Shown here: one piece after another, positions 38,992 to 47,401 of the stretch | How positions within the stretch are numbered: position 1 is the stretch's first letter | How the letters are laid out: each line of letters opens with the position of its first letter | NCBI RefSeq assembly: GCF_004323735.1 | Contig: NZ_CP036455.1 | Location: 1,235,101 to 1,299,100, forward strand | From: Streptomonospora litoralis | GTDB lineage: Bacteria > Actinomycetota > Actinomycetes > Streptosporangiales > Streptosporangiaceae | Reading direction: 5' to 3' | Length of the DNA stretch: 64,000 bases | Translations under genes and position numbers: made by a program | Notes under the pieces: generated by a model | Seen by the model: only the letters and a program-made list of their open reading frames with translations | Told to the model about the DNA's origin: nothing | The model's database searches: none

Positions 38992-39699
38992 CCGGATGAA
39001 CCGGCATAGGGGACCTGCCGGCGCCGGTGCGCCGGCTGGGTACCGCCGTGTTCCGACCAGGCCCGCACCGGCCGGGGGATCGCGCGGCGCGGTCGCGGGC
39101 GCTCGCACGCCCCCGGTGATGTCCGGATGCGGGGCCCGGAGGGCGACGACACGTCGCTCGTTGCGCCCGGGCGCGGCCGTCGACTGTCCCACCGCCCGAT
39201 GGGGTGGACTTTTGGGGGTCTATGCCCGTTTTGCGGTCGGCCTCGGCGGGCGCCGTGGCCACGAGGCGCACGAAAAGTCGACGCCGGGGCTGTTTTCGCG
39301 CCATTCGGCGCGCTTCGTGGGCCCTCGCCCCCGCGGCGCGGACGCGGGCCCCGCCGGGAATTCGGGCATTGGTGGGCAAAACACCCCGTGCGTTTTCGTA
39401 TCGCGGAAAGACGGGGCGAGGACGGCGCCTCGGGGCGGCGCCTGGTCGGATACCACCGCACGTACGTGCATCTCGTGGCCCCGGTCCGGCCATGACGGCC
39501 GCCGACCGCCCCGCGTCGGCCCCACGCCGACAACCGGGCGGCGCCGCCGGGCTCGACCATCCGCGGCCAGGGGCGGTGACCGCCGCCGACCACCGCAGGC
39601 CCGGCCCCGCCGTCGTCGCCGCCTCGTCGAGTGGGCACCCGGCGAGCACCGAACCGACGTCCGCGAGCCCGGCCCCAGTGCTGCCGTCGCTGCCCCCGT

Positions 39700-40050
39700 C
39701 GGCCGCCGCCACCGGCGAGCACCCGGCGCGTCAACCGCAGGCCCGGCCCGCCGCCGTCCTCGGCGCCGCTTTCCGGTGAAGTCCGCCCGTCGTCCGGCAG
39801 GCCAGCAAGGCCGCGCAGCAGAGCCGAGCCGCCGATTCGTCGACCACCGCCACCGGCGAGTACCCGCCCCGTTGGGCGGGGGCGTCACCCCGCGGTGCCC
39901 TCGCCGCCGCTTTCCGGTGAAGTCCGCCCGTCGCCCGGCAGGCCAGCAAGGCCGCACAGTAGACCGGGGCCGCCCTCGCCGACCACCGCCACCGTCGGGC
40001 ACCCGGCCCGTTGGGCGCGGGCGCAACTACGCGGTCCCGTCGCCGTCTCC
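39700..40050 (+). repeat. Tandem GC-rich repeat units, right side of locus 2
   Basis: About two and a half units begin with ACCGGCGAGCACCC at 39711, ACCGGCGAGTACCC at 39852 and ACCGTCGGGCACCC at 39990 (period about 140). The first two contain a near-identical run from CGCTTTCCGGTGAAGTCCGC through GGCAGGCCAGCAAGGCCG. The third is truncated. They are homologous to the arm at 30927-31057. Confidence 0.75.
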
Positions 40051-40109
40051 TATCCCGTCGCCCTCACCCACTGCCGTCCGCGCTCACTCCCGCCGCCTGC
40101 CGCGCTGGC

Positions 40110-41108
40110 TCACTCCCCGCCGCGCGAAGGGGTGCCGATGGCGACCATCCGCTCGACCGAGCGGCGCGCCTTGGCCGCGGTCTCGTCGTCGACCAGGATC
40201 TCGCCGCTGCCGTCGCGCAGCGATCCGAGCAGCTTCTCGGCGGTGATCATCTTCATGTAGTGGCACTCCGCCCGCGGGTTCACGGCCTCGAAGGCGGTGG
40301 AGGGGTTGGCCGAGCGCAGCTGGTGCAGCATTCCGGTCTCGGTGGCCACCAGTACCTTGCCCGCCGAGGACTCCTCCGCGGCGCTGAGCATGCCGCCGGT
40401 GGAGAGGACCTTGACCCGCTCCTGGGGTACCGCCCCCGAACCCACCAGGTAGAGGGCGGAGGTGGCGCAGCCGCACTCGGGATGCACGTACAGCTCGGCG
40501 TCGGGCTCGGCGGCGACGCGTTCGCGCAGGGTGTGCCCGTCGATCCCGGCGTGCACGTGGCACTCGCCCATCCACACGTGGATGTTGTCGCGCCCGGTGA
40601 TCCGCTTGACGTGGGCGCCGAGGAACTGGTCGGGCAGGAACAGGATCTCCCGATCCTCGGGGATGGATCGGATCACGTCGGCCGCGTTGGAGGAGGTGCA
40701 GCAGATGTCGGTCTCGGCTTTGACCGCCGCGCTGGTGTTGACGTAGGCGACGACGGTCGCGCCCGGGTGCTCCGCGCGCCAGTTGCGCACGTCCTCGGCG
40801 GTGATCGTGTCGGCCAGCGAGCAGCCCGCGGCAGGCTCGGGCAGCAGGACCGTCTTCTCCGGCGAGAGGATCTTGGCCGTCTCGGCCATGAAGTGGACTC
40901 CGCAGAAGACGATCGTGCTCGCGTCCACCTCGGCGGCCAGGCGCGACAGTGCGAGGGAGTCGCCGGTGTGGTCGGCCACGTCCTGGATCTCGGGGCGCTG
41001 GTAGTTGTGGGCGAGGATGACCGCGTCGCGGCTCTTCGCCAGCCGGCGGACCTCTGCGGCCCACTCCCGGCGGGTCGCGGTCTCTGCTGCGGCGGTGACG
41101 GTTGCCAT
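40110..41108 (-). CDS. nadA: Quinolinate synthase
   Basis: This 332-residue 4Fe-4S enzyme condenses iminoaspartate with dihydroxyacetone phosphate to quinolinate, the committed step of de novo NAD synthesis. The three pseudo-symmetric domains are visible. Cluster cysteines are likely those in [22 protein letters not shown] and [10 protein letters not shown]. Other landmarks are [16 protein letters not shown] and VLSTGGM. ATG 41108 gives the family-standard start. nadB and nadC are not adjacent, which is unusual since actinobacteria commonly have nadABC operons. It is divergent from the NrtR regulator. Confidence 0.95.
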   Translation of the reverse strand: MATVTAAAETATRREWAAEVRRLAKSRDAVILAHNYQRPEIQDVADHTGDSLALSRLAAEVDASTIVFCGVHFMAETAKILSPEKTVLLPEPAAGCSLADTITAEDVRNWRAEHPGATVVAYVNTSAAVKAETDICCTSSNAADVIRSIPEDREILFLPDQFLGAHVKRITGRDNIHVWMGECHVHAGIDGHTLRERVAAEPDAELYVHPECGCATSALYLVGSGAVPQERVKVLSTGGMLSAAEESSAGKVLVATETGMLHQLRSANPSTAFEAVNPRAECHYMKMITAEKLLGSLRDGSGEILVDDETAAKARRSVERMVAIGTPSRGGE

Positions 41109-41200
41109 GTCCGTGCTCTTCCTACGAGGGGAGAGGTCCGGTGATCCGGTGTCCGGGGGCGCCGGCTCTCGCGGTGGCTGCGGCGATCTGCCCGCAACCG

Positions 41201-41223
41201 GTTTTTGTCTTGCAGGCAAAAAC
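41201..41223. promoter_or_regulatory. Candidate NrtR operator
   Basis: GTTTTTG and CAAAAAC form a perfect 7-bp inverted repeat with 9 bases between, located between divergent nadA and nrtR. It is strikingly AT-rich for this genome. Position and palindromy fit an NrtR box controlling both genes. Confidence 0.6.
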
Positions 41224-41292
41224 TCGTAACACTCTAACATGGGGACTCATGGCCGGGACAGGGGCAGTCAGCGCAACCGGGAGGGCGCAGTC

Positions 41293-42054
41293 GTGAGGGG
41301 CAGTGAGGCCGCGACGCAGGCGCTCTACGACGAAGCGCCCGAGGCGGGCGCCCCGGTATCCGAGCAGACCGACGGCACAGCGGACTCGGGCCACGAGGTG
41401 CTGGCGGTGGTCTTCCAGATCCGCGGCGACAAGCTGAGCGTGCTGCTGTGGCAGCGTGCGCGCCGGCCCTACGAGGAGCACTGGGTGCTGCCGGGCGGCC
41501 GCCTGGGTGCCGTCGAAGGGCTGGACGTCTCGATCCGCCGCCAGTTGGCGCAGAAGGTCGATGTGCGCGACCTCACCCACCTGGAGCAGTTGGAGACGCG
41601 CGGCGACCCCGGCCGCCATCCGCAGGGCCGCATCCTGGCCACGGCCTACCTCGGCCTGGTGCCCGCCGACATCGACCCGGTGGTGCCCGAGGACACCAGC
41701 TGGCACGCCGCGTCCGAACTGCCCGACATGGGTTTCGACCACGCCGCGATCGTGCATTCGGGGCGCAAGCGGCTGCGCGCCAAGCTCTCCTACACCAACG
41801 TCGGCTTCGCACTGGCGCCGCCCGAGTTCACCGTCTCGGAGCTGTCGCGCTACTACCGCGCCGCACTGGGCCACGACGTCGCCGCCACCAACCTGCGCCG
41901 CGTCCTGCTGCGCCGCGGCCAGATCGAGGAGACCGGCGGATTCGTCCCCTCGGGCCGCTCGGGCGGCCGCCCCGCGGCGCTGTTCCGCTTCCGCGCCCGC
42001 CGCCTGGAGATCACCGACGCGTTCGCGGTGCTGCGCCCGCCGGCGGGCGCCTGA
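41293..42054 (+). CDS. nrtR: Nudix-related NAD regulator NrtR
   Basis: This 253-residue protein has an N-terminal Nudix fold (VLAVVFQIRGDKLSVLL, HWVLPGGRL) and a C-terminal winged helix (FTVSELSRYYRAALG, NLRRVLLRRGQIEETG, GRPAALFRF), the NrtR arrangement. NrtR proteins repress NAD synthesis genes and bind ADP-ribose through the Nudix domain. The catalytic Nudix box is degenerate (RRQLAQK in place of REUxEE), so the domain is probably a sensor. GTG 41293 is favoured by GGAGG 8 bases upstream, and ATG 41239 lies too close to the candidate -10. It is divergent from nadA, its probable target. Confidence 0.9.
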   Translation: MRGSEAATQALYDEAPEAGAPVSEQTDGTADSGHEVLAVVFQIRGDKLSVLLWQRARRPYEEHWVLPGGRLGAVEGLDVSIRRQLAQKVDVRDLTHLEQLETRGDPGRHPQGRILATAYLGLVPADIDPVVPEDTSWHAASELPDMGFDHAAIVHSGRKRLRAKLSYTNVGFALAPPEFTVSELSRYYRAALGHDVAATNLRRVLLRRGQIEETGGFVPSGRSGGRPAALFRFRARRLEITDAFAVLRPPAGA

Positions 42055-42136
42055 CGCGCCCGCGCAACGGCGCGCGCCCGCGACATCCGCTGGTCGGGCC
42101 CGGGGCGTGTCGTACCCCCGTGTTAGCGTCCCTTTC

Positions 42137-42796
42137 GTGAAGATTCGCAGTGTGGTGCTCGACGTCGGCGAGACCCTCATCGACGAGACCCGCATCTTCG
42201 AGCGGTGGGCCGACCGGCTCGGAGTGCCGCGGCTGGCGTTCTTCGGGCTCTTGGGGGCCGTGCTCGCCGAGGGCCGCCCGCTGATCGAGGCGTTCCGGCT
42301 CGTCAAACCCGGCTTCGAGCTCGGCGCCGAGTCCGCCGCCTGGCTGGCCGAGGAGCCGGAGTCGCTGCGCGAGAACTTCGACTCCGACGACCTCTACCCC
42401 GACGTCCGCCCCGCCCTGGCCGACCTGCGTGCGATGGGCCTGAGCGTGGTCGTCGCCGGCAACCAGCCCACGGCCGCCGGCGCCATCCTGGCCGCCATGG
42501 ACCTGCCCGCCGACCAGATCCACGTCTCCGACGACTGGGGAGTGGCCAAACCGGACCCGGCGTTCTTCACCCGGGTCGTGTCCGCAACCGGCCACACCCC
42601 GGCCGAGATCCTCTACGTAGGCGACCGCCTCGACAACGACGTGCTGCCCGCCCGGCGGGCCGGGCTGCGCGCCGCGCTGCTGCGCCGCGGCATGCTCGGC
42701 TACCTGCACGCCGGGCGCACCGAGGCGGCCCAAGCCGACACCGTGCTCGACGGGCTGGCCGAGCTGCCCCGGTGGGTCGCCGACCAGGCGGACTGA
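42137..42796 (+). CDS. HAD-superfamily hydrolase-like protein
   Basis: This 219-residue protein has the HAD motifs in order: I as VLDVGETLID, II as VVVAGNQ, III with Lys in WGVAKPDPAFF and IV as VGDRLDNDVLPARRAG. The second aspartate of DxD is replaced by Gly-Glu (DVGET). This is common in a large actinobacterial subgroup and may mean it is not a standard phosphatase. Motif II has Gly-Asn rather than a Ser/Thr. The start is GTG 42137, without a clear ribosome-binding site. It follows nrtR by 82 bases. Confidence 0.85.
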   Translation: MKIRSVVLDVGETLIDETRIFERWADRLGVPRLAFFGLLGAVLAEGRPLIEAFRLVKPGFELGAESAAWLAEEPESLRENFDSDDLYPDVRPALADLRAMGLSVVVAGNQPTAAGAILAAMDLPADQIHVSDDWGVAKPDPAFFTRVVSATGHTPAEILYVGDRLDNDVLPARRAGLRAALLRRGMLGYLHAGRTEAAQADTVLDGLAELPRWVADQAD

Positions 42797-42903
42797 TCCG
42801 CGCCCGCCCGCGACCACCCCGGTTTGGCCCCGGCTGAGCGGGGTAAACGCAACCGAACGACGGACCGGCGTGCGACGCCCCGAGGAGAGACACCAACCAG
42901 CAC

Positions 42904-44082
42904 ATGATCACCTTCGAGGGCGTGAGCAAGCAGTACCCCGACGGCACCGTCGCCGTCGACAGCCTCGATCTGACCGTGCCCACAGGACACACCACGGTCC
43001 TGGTCGGATCCTCCGGCAGCGGCAAGACCACCGCGCTGCGCATGATCAACCGCCTGGTCGAGCCCACGGCCGGCCGGGTGACCATCGACGGCCGGGACGT
43101 CCGCGGCCAGGACCCGCCTGTACTGCGCCGCTCCATCGGCTACGTCATCCAGCAGGCCGGGCTGTTCCCGCACCGCACCGTCCTCGACAACATCGCCACG
43201 GTGCCGCTGCTGCTGGGCTGGCGGAAGCAGCGGGCCCGCGAGCGCGCACGCGAGCTGATGGAGCTGGTGGGGCTCGAATCCGGACACGGCGCCCGCTACC
43301 CCCACCAGCTCTCCGGGGGCCAGCAGCAGCGCGTCGGCGTGGCCCGCGCGCTGGCGGCCGACCCGCCCGTACTGCTGATGGACGAGCCGTTCAGCGCCGT
43401 CGACCCCGTGGTGCGCAACGGCCTGCAGGACGAACTGCTGCGGCTCCAGGCGGAACTGCAGAAGACGGTGGTCTTCGTCACCCATGACATCGACGAGGCG
43501 GTCAAGGTCGGTGACAGCATCGCCGTGCTGCGCCCCGGCGGCCGACTCGCCCAACTCGACCGCCCCGAGCGGCTGCTGGCCGAGCCCGTCGACGACTTCG
43601 TCGAGGCGTTCGTCGGCTACGACCGCGGTGTGCGCCGGCTGTCGTTCTTTCCCGCCCGCGACCTCCCGCTGCGCAGCGACATCATCCTCGCCGCCGGCGC
43701 GACAGCGGCCGAGGCGCGCGAGGTGGCCCGCCGCACCGGCGAGCCCTGGCTGCTGGCCGTCGATTCCGAGCGCCACCCGCTGGGCTGGGTCGGCGCCGAG
43801 GCCGTCACCGCGGCCGAGGGCGGCCGCGGCGTCGCCGATCTGGACCTGGTCGGCTACGGCCACGTCTTCACCGTCTCCACCGACTCGCTGCGCGCCGCGC
43901 TGGACGCCGCCGTGCTCTCCCCGGCGGGGCGCGCGGTGGGCGTGGCCGACGACGGCACGGCGCTGGGCGCCGTCGCCCAGACCGAGCTGGGTTCGGCCAT
44001 CTGGGCCGTGGGCGCCGACGACGCGGGCGCCGCGGAGGCCGAGCCCGCCGCGCAGGCCGCTGCGGATGGCGGCGATGACTGA
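42904..44082 (+). CDS. Osmoprotectant ABC transporter ATP-binding subunit (OpuCA/ProV type)
   Basis: This 392-residue ATPase has Walker A VGSSGSGKTT, the Q-loop QQAGLFPH, signature LSGGQQQR, Walker B LLMDEPFSAVD and the switch His in FVTHD. The C-terminal 130 residues look like a CBS pair, as in OpuCA-type transporters where it senses ionic strength. The order ATPase, permease, permease, binding protein is that of glycine betaine/choline/carnitine uptake systems. The downstream permease starts inside this gene's end. Confidence 0.92.
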   Translation: MITFEGVSKQYPDGTVAVDSLDLTVPTGHTTVLVGSSGSGKTTALRMINRLVEPTAGRVTIDGRDVRGQDPPVLRRSIGYVIQQAGLFPHRTVLDNIATVPLLLGWRKQRARERARELMELVGLESGHGARYPHQLSGGQQQRVGVARALAADPPVLLMDEPFSAVDPVVRNGLQDELLRLQAELQKTVVFVTHDIDEAVKVGDSIAVLRPGGRLAQLDRPERLLAEPVDDFVEAFVGYDRGVRRLSFFPARDLPLRSDIILAAGATAAEAREVARRTGEPWLLAVDSERHPLGWVGAEAVTAAEGGRGVADLDLVGYGHVFTVSTDSLRAALDAAVLSPAGRAVGVADDGTALGAVAQTELGSAIWAVGADDAGAAEAEPAAQAAADGGDD

Positions 44083-44863
44083 CGCGGCCCAGGGCGCGGC
44101 CGCCCACCCGCTGTGGGGCTGGGCGGTCGAGAGCTGGAGGTGGGGCTGGGCGAACCTGGACGACCCGGTGGGCCCCCTGCTGGCCGAGCACATGCTGCTC
44201 TCCTACGCCTCCGTCGCGATCGGCCTGGTCCTGGCCGTTCCGCTGGGTGTGCTCAGCGTCCGCTACCGCGCCGTCTACCCGCCCGTGCTGGGCGGGGTGA
44301 ACGCGCTCTACGCCATCCCGTCGCTGGCGCTGTTCTTCCTGCTGCTGCCCTACACCTCGTTCAGCCCGTGGACCGCCATCATCCCGCTGGCGCTCTACAC
44401 CCTGGCGATCCTGGTGCCCAACGTCGTCGACGGCCTCAACCAGGTGCCCGAGCACGTGCGCCAGGCCGCGGTCGCCATGGGATTCGGCCCGCTGCGCCGG
44501 CTGCTGCGTGTGGAGCTGCCGGTGGCCGTGCCCGTCATCATCGCGGGGCTGCGCGTCGCCTCGGTGGCCACCATCAGCATGGTCAGCGTCGCCTCCCTGG
44601 TGGGCCTGGGCGGGCTCGGCGGCATCATCCTCACCTACGGCTTCGCCCGCGACTTCGTTGCCCCGGTCGTGGTGGGCATCGCGCTGTCGGTGGCGCTGGC
44701 CTTCGCCACCGACGGGCTGCTGGTGCTGACGCAGCGCGCGCTGACCCCCTGGGCCCGGGACCGGCGCCCGGCCCGGCGCATTCGCAGATCCGGGGCGGGC
44801 CGCCCACCGGTGCGCCGCAGCCCGCCGCCCGCGGCCCGGGCCGGGAAGGAGGAGGCGGTGTGA
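44075..44863 (+). CDS. Osmoprotectant ABC transporter permease 1
   Basis: This 262-residue inner-membrane permease has about five or six hydrophobic segments and the EAA-like cytoplasmic loop AAVAMGFGPLRRLLRVELPVA that contacts the ATPase. ATG 44075 or 44066 both lie within the end of the ATPase gene (overlap 8 or 17 bases), showing translational coupling. A basic, Pro-rich C-terminus (RDRRPARRIRR) ends the protein. It pairs with the second permease to form the channel. Confidence 0.9.
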   Translation: MTDAAQGAAAHPLWGWAVESWRWGWANLDDPVGPLLAEHMLLSYASVAIGLVLAVPLGVLSVRYRAVYPPVLGGVNALYAIPSLALFFLLLPYTSFSPWTAIIPLALYTLAILVPNVVDGLNQVPEHVRQAAVAMGFGPLRRLLRVELPVAVPVIIAGLRVASVATISMVSVASLVGLGGLGGIILTYGFARDFVAPVVVGIALSVALAFATDGLLVLTQRALTPWARDRRPARRIRRSGAGRPPVRRSPPPAARAGKEEAV

Positions 44864-45546
44864 ACATCGTCGTCGACGTGGCGTCCTGGTTCGCCCGGCC
44901 GGAGAACTGGAGCGGGTCCGGCGGCATCCCCGTCCGCTTCGCCGAACACGTCTACTACTCGCTGCTGGCCCTGCTGATCGCCGCGGCGATCGCGGTGCCG
45001 GTGGGGCTGCTCACCGGCCACACCGGGCGCGGCGGGTTCCTGGCCATCAGCCTGGCCAACTTCGCCCGCGCGCTGCCCACGATCGGCGTGCTCACCCTGG
45101 TGGTGCTGGGCATGGGGCTGGGTCTGGTCCCGGTGCTGGTGGCGCTGGTGGCCCTGGCCGTCCCGCCCATCCTGGTCAACACCTACGAGGGCGTGCGCGG
45201 GGTCGACCCGCAGCTCACCGACGCCGCCCGGGGCATGGGCATGCGGGGTGGCGAGGTGCTGAGGCGCCTGGAGGTGCCGATGGCCATGCCGCTGATCCTG
45301 CTCGGCCTGCGCACGGCCGCGATCCAGGTCGTCTCCACCGCCACCATCGCCGCCTATGTCGGCATCGGCGGGCTGGGGCGGTTCATCGTCGACGGCCAGT
45401 CCCAGCAGATCATCGAGCAGATCCTGGGCGGAGCGCTGCTGGTGGTGGTGCTCGCCCTTGCGGTCACCGGGTTGTTCGCGCTGCTGCGCCGCTGGGTCGT
45501 CGCCCGCGGCCTGCGCGCCCGATCGGCGGCCGCGTCCTCGGCCTGA
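44860..45546 (+). CDS. Osmoprotectant ABC transporter permease 2
   Basis: This 228-residue permease starts with GTG inside the stop of permease 1 (GTGA), preceded by AAGGAGGAGG. It has five or six hydrophobic segments and the EAA-type loop AARGMGMRGGEVLRRLEVPMA. It is homologous to OpuCB/OpuCD-type subunits. Together with permease 1 it makes a heterodimeric channel for a quaternary-ammonium osmolyte. Confidence 0.92.
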   Translation: MNIVVDVASWFARPENWSGSGGIPVRFAEHVYYSLLALLIAAAIAVPVGLLTGHTGRGGFLAISLANFARALPTIGVLTLVVLGMGLGLVPVLVALVALAVPPILVNTYEGVRGVDPQLTDAARGMGMRGGEVLRRLEVPMAMPLILLGLRTAAIQVVSTATIAAYVGIGGLGRFIVDGQSQQIIEQILGGALLVVVLALAVTGLFALLRRWVVARGLRARSAAASSA

Positions 45547-45644
45547 CCCGGCCCGCTCGCGGGCCGGCCCCTCCCGGCCTCTGCGTTCCCACCCCCACAA
45601 CAGCCGATCGCCACATCCGCACCCGCACAACGAGAAGGTGAACC

Positions 45645-46538
45645 ATGCGCACTCCGACGCGACTGGCGCCCGCCACGGTCCCGCTGCTGCTCCTGCTGGC
45701 CGCCTGCGGCGGCGGCCAGGACCCCTACTCCGGTGAGGGCGGCGGCGCCCTCGTCGTCGGGTCGGCGAACTTCCCCGAGAGCACCCTGCTGGCCCACATC
45801 TACGCCAAGGCCCTCGAAGCCGAGGACATCGAAGTCGAGACCCAGTTGGACATCGGCAGCCGCGAGGTCTATTACGACCAGATCGCCCAGGGGAACCTGT
45901 CGGTGTTCCCCGAGTACAACGGCGGCATCCTCTTCTACCTCGAACCCGAGGCCGAATCCGGCGACACCCAGGAGACCAACGAGGCGGTGCGCGCGGCGCT
46001 GCCCGACAACCTGGCGATCCTGGAGTCGTCTCCGGCCCAGAACAAGGACTCCATCACCGTCACCAGCGAAACCGCCGAGCAGGAGAACCTGACCACCATC
46101 GGCGACCTGCAGCGCGTGGCCGGCGACATGACCCTGGGCGCGCCCGCCGAGTTCGAGACCCGCCCCCAGGGAGTGCCCGGCCTCGCCGACACCTACGGCG
46201 TGGAGTTCGGCGGGTTCCGGCCGCTGGAGGGCAACCTGCTGGTCGAGGGGCTGCGCGGCGGCGACATCCAGGCGGCCAACCTCTTCACCACCAACCCCGC
46301 CTTCACCACCGGCGACTTCGTCGCGCTGGAGGACCCGGAGAACCTGTTCGGCTCGCAGAACGTCACACCGCTGATCAACAAGGAGGCCGTCGGCCAACAG
46401 GCCCGCGACGTGCTCAACGCGGTCTCGGCCGAGCTGACCACCGAGACGCTGATCGAACTCGACGCCCGCGTGCAGATCGACCACGAGGAGGCCGACGTGG
46501 TGGCCGCCGACTGGCTGGCCGAGGCGGGGCTCGACTAG
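45645..46538 (+). CDS. Osmoprotectant-binding lipoprotein (OpuCC/ProX type)
   Basis: This 297-residue lipoprotein has a signal with lipobox LLAAC (Cys about 23). The binding domain contains the OpuAC-family hallmarks VVGSANFPESTLLAHIYAKA, the central FPEYNGGILFYL and the late NVTPLINKEAV. Family members bind betaine or choline in an aromatic cage, with candidates here being Tyr and Phe in YYDQIA and EYNGG. It is the last gene of the four-gene operon, followed by a strong hairpin. Confidence 0.92.
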   Translation: MRTPTRLAPATVPLLLLLAACGGGQDPYSGEGGGALVVGSANFPESTLLAHIYAKALEAEDIEVETQLDIGSREVYYDQIAQGNLSVFPEYNGGILFYLEPEAESGDTQETNEAVRAALPDNLAILESSPAQNKDSITVTSETAEQENLTTIGDLQRVAGDMTLGAPAEFETRPQGVPGLADTYGVEFGGFRPLEGNLLVEGLRGGDIQAANLFTTNPAFTTGDFVALEDPENLFGSQNVTPLINKEAVGQQARDVLNAVSAELTTETLIELDARVQIDHEEADVVAADWLAEAGLD

Positions 46539-46566
46539 CCACCCGTGCCGGCCCGGCCCGAATCGA

Positions 46567-46617
46567 GACGGCGGCGCAGCACCCGTTCCCGCGGGAGGCG
46601 GGCGGTGCTGCGCCGTC
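46567..46617 (+). terminator. Terminator hairpin of the osmoprotectant operon
   Basis: GACGGC-GGC-GCAGCACC opposes GGTGCTGC-GCCGTC, giving 14 pairs with a GGC bulge and a GC-rich loop. There is no T-tract. Just after it, GCTGTGCAGAGCC is repeated in tandem at about 46630-46660. Confidence 0.6.
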
Positions 46618-46729
46618 GGCGTCTCGGTGTGCGCATGCTGTGCAGAGCCTTGCTGTGCAGAGCCGTAGGGGTACGTGCGCGGGTCTCGGGCGGGTCGTAG
46701 GCGTGGTTCGGCCGCGGGGGCGGGGGGAC

Positions 46730-46795
46730 TCAGAGGATCATGGCCAGGATGAGCCCGGCCACGAGGATTCCCAGCACGGTGTAGAAGCCATCCAT
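46730..46795 (-). CDS. Possible 21-residue membrane microprotein
   Basis: A short frame encodes a single very hydrophobic helix (MDGFYTVLGILVAGLILAM, then Ile-Leu). GGAGG lies directly before the ATG but with a spacing of only one base, too close for normal initiation. It sits upstream of flavin reductase in reverse orientation to the transporter operon. It may be real or chance. Confidence 0.3.
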   Translation of the reverse strand: MDGFYTVLGILVAGLILAMIL

Positions 46796-46897
46796 ACCTC
46801 CATTGGACGACGCCCCGCCGGCGTGGTGCACTAGCGCCGCCGCACACAAAGCCGTGGCGGCCGGAACGCGAAGGGTTATCTCTCTAGGGAGTTTGGC

Positions 46898-47401
46898 TCA
46901 GCCCAGAGCGCGGTATCGGCCGCCGAAGCGGACCAGCGGCCGCGCGTCGGCCGGGCGTCCCGAACCGACCGCCGGCACCGCCTCGACTGCGACGATGTAG
47001 ACCACGTGGTCTCCGGCCGCCACGCGCTGTTCGACGGTGCACTCCATGGCCCCGATCGCGTCCTCCAGCAGCAGCGCCCCGGTCAGCTCGCCGCGCCGAT
47101 GCGGTTCGTTCGCCAGCAGCAGCCGTGCGCTGGGCCGCCCCTCGGCGGCGAACCGGCCCGCGAGCGCCCGCTGGCCCTCGCCCAGCACGTTGACGGCGAA
47201 CCGGTTCTGCGCGTCGATAACCTCCACCAGGTAGCTCTGCGCCGAAACCCCCACCATGACCAGCGGGGGGTCGGCCGAGACCGAGGTGAAGGCGCTGACG
47301 GTGCTGCCGATGTCGTCGCGGTCGTCCTGCACGGTCACCACCGTCACGCCGGTGGCGAACCGCGCCATGGTCTCGGTGAACTCCGCTGTGCTGACCGTCA
47401 C
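46898..47401 (-). CDS. Flavin reductase-like FMN-binding protein
   Basis: This 167-residue protein has the split-barrel flavin reductase signatures: FATGVTVVTV, the FMN-phosphate loop STVSAFTSVSADPPLVMVG and FAVNVLGEGQ. Such proteins are small NAD(P)H:flavin oxidoreductases that feed monooxygenases. GTG 47401 overlaps the SppA stop (GTGA), so it is translated with sppA. No partner monooxygenase is seen here, so the physiological electron acceptor is unknown. Confidence 0.88.
   Translation of the reverse strand: MTVSTAEFTETMARFATGVTVVTVQDDRDDIGSTVSAFTSVSADPPLVMVGVSAQSYLVEVIDAQNRFAVNVLGEGQRALAGRFAAEGRPSARLLLANEPHRRGELTGALLLEDAIGAMECTVEQRVAAGDHVVYIVAVEAVPAVGSGRPADARPLVRFGGRYRALG

Larger units (their letters stand above)
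38469..40109. other. Gene-free region carrying repeat locus 2
   Basis: About 1.6 kb without a believable gene. Long open frames on both strands exist only because stop codons are rare at this GC content; their products are Arg/Pro-rich and lack domains. It contains the repeat arm at 38675, the hairpin at 38934, an uncharacterised GC-rich centre, and tandem repeat units at 39700-40050. The 39190-39430 part has several short imperfect palindromes around TTTTCG. Confidence 0.7.

Noticed and set aside
39193-39236. Possible third hairpin copy on the minus strand (CCAAAAGTCCAC with AAAACG)
   Set aside because: Some letters match the hairpin's 3' part but the outer stem partner and the TATGG stem are absent, so the match may be chance.
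39700-40050. Tandem repeats as a CRISPR array
   Set aside because: Units are about 140 bases with diverged copies and no short identical repeats with unique spacers, and no cas genes are present.
38885-40246. Several 200-400-residue open frames on both strands in repeat locus 2
   Set aside because: Products are Arg/Pro/Gly-rich with no domains, overlap each other in all frames, and contain the repeat units; no ribosome-binding sites fit.
46630-46662. Tandem GCTGTGCAGAGCC repeat as an attachment or integration site
   Set aside because: Only two copies, side by side, directly behind a terminator, with no integrase or tRNA nearby.
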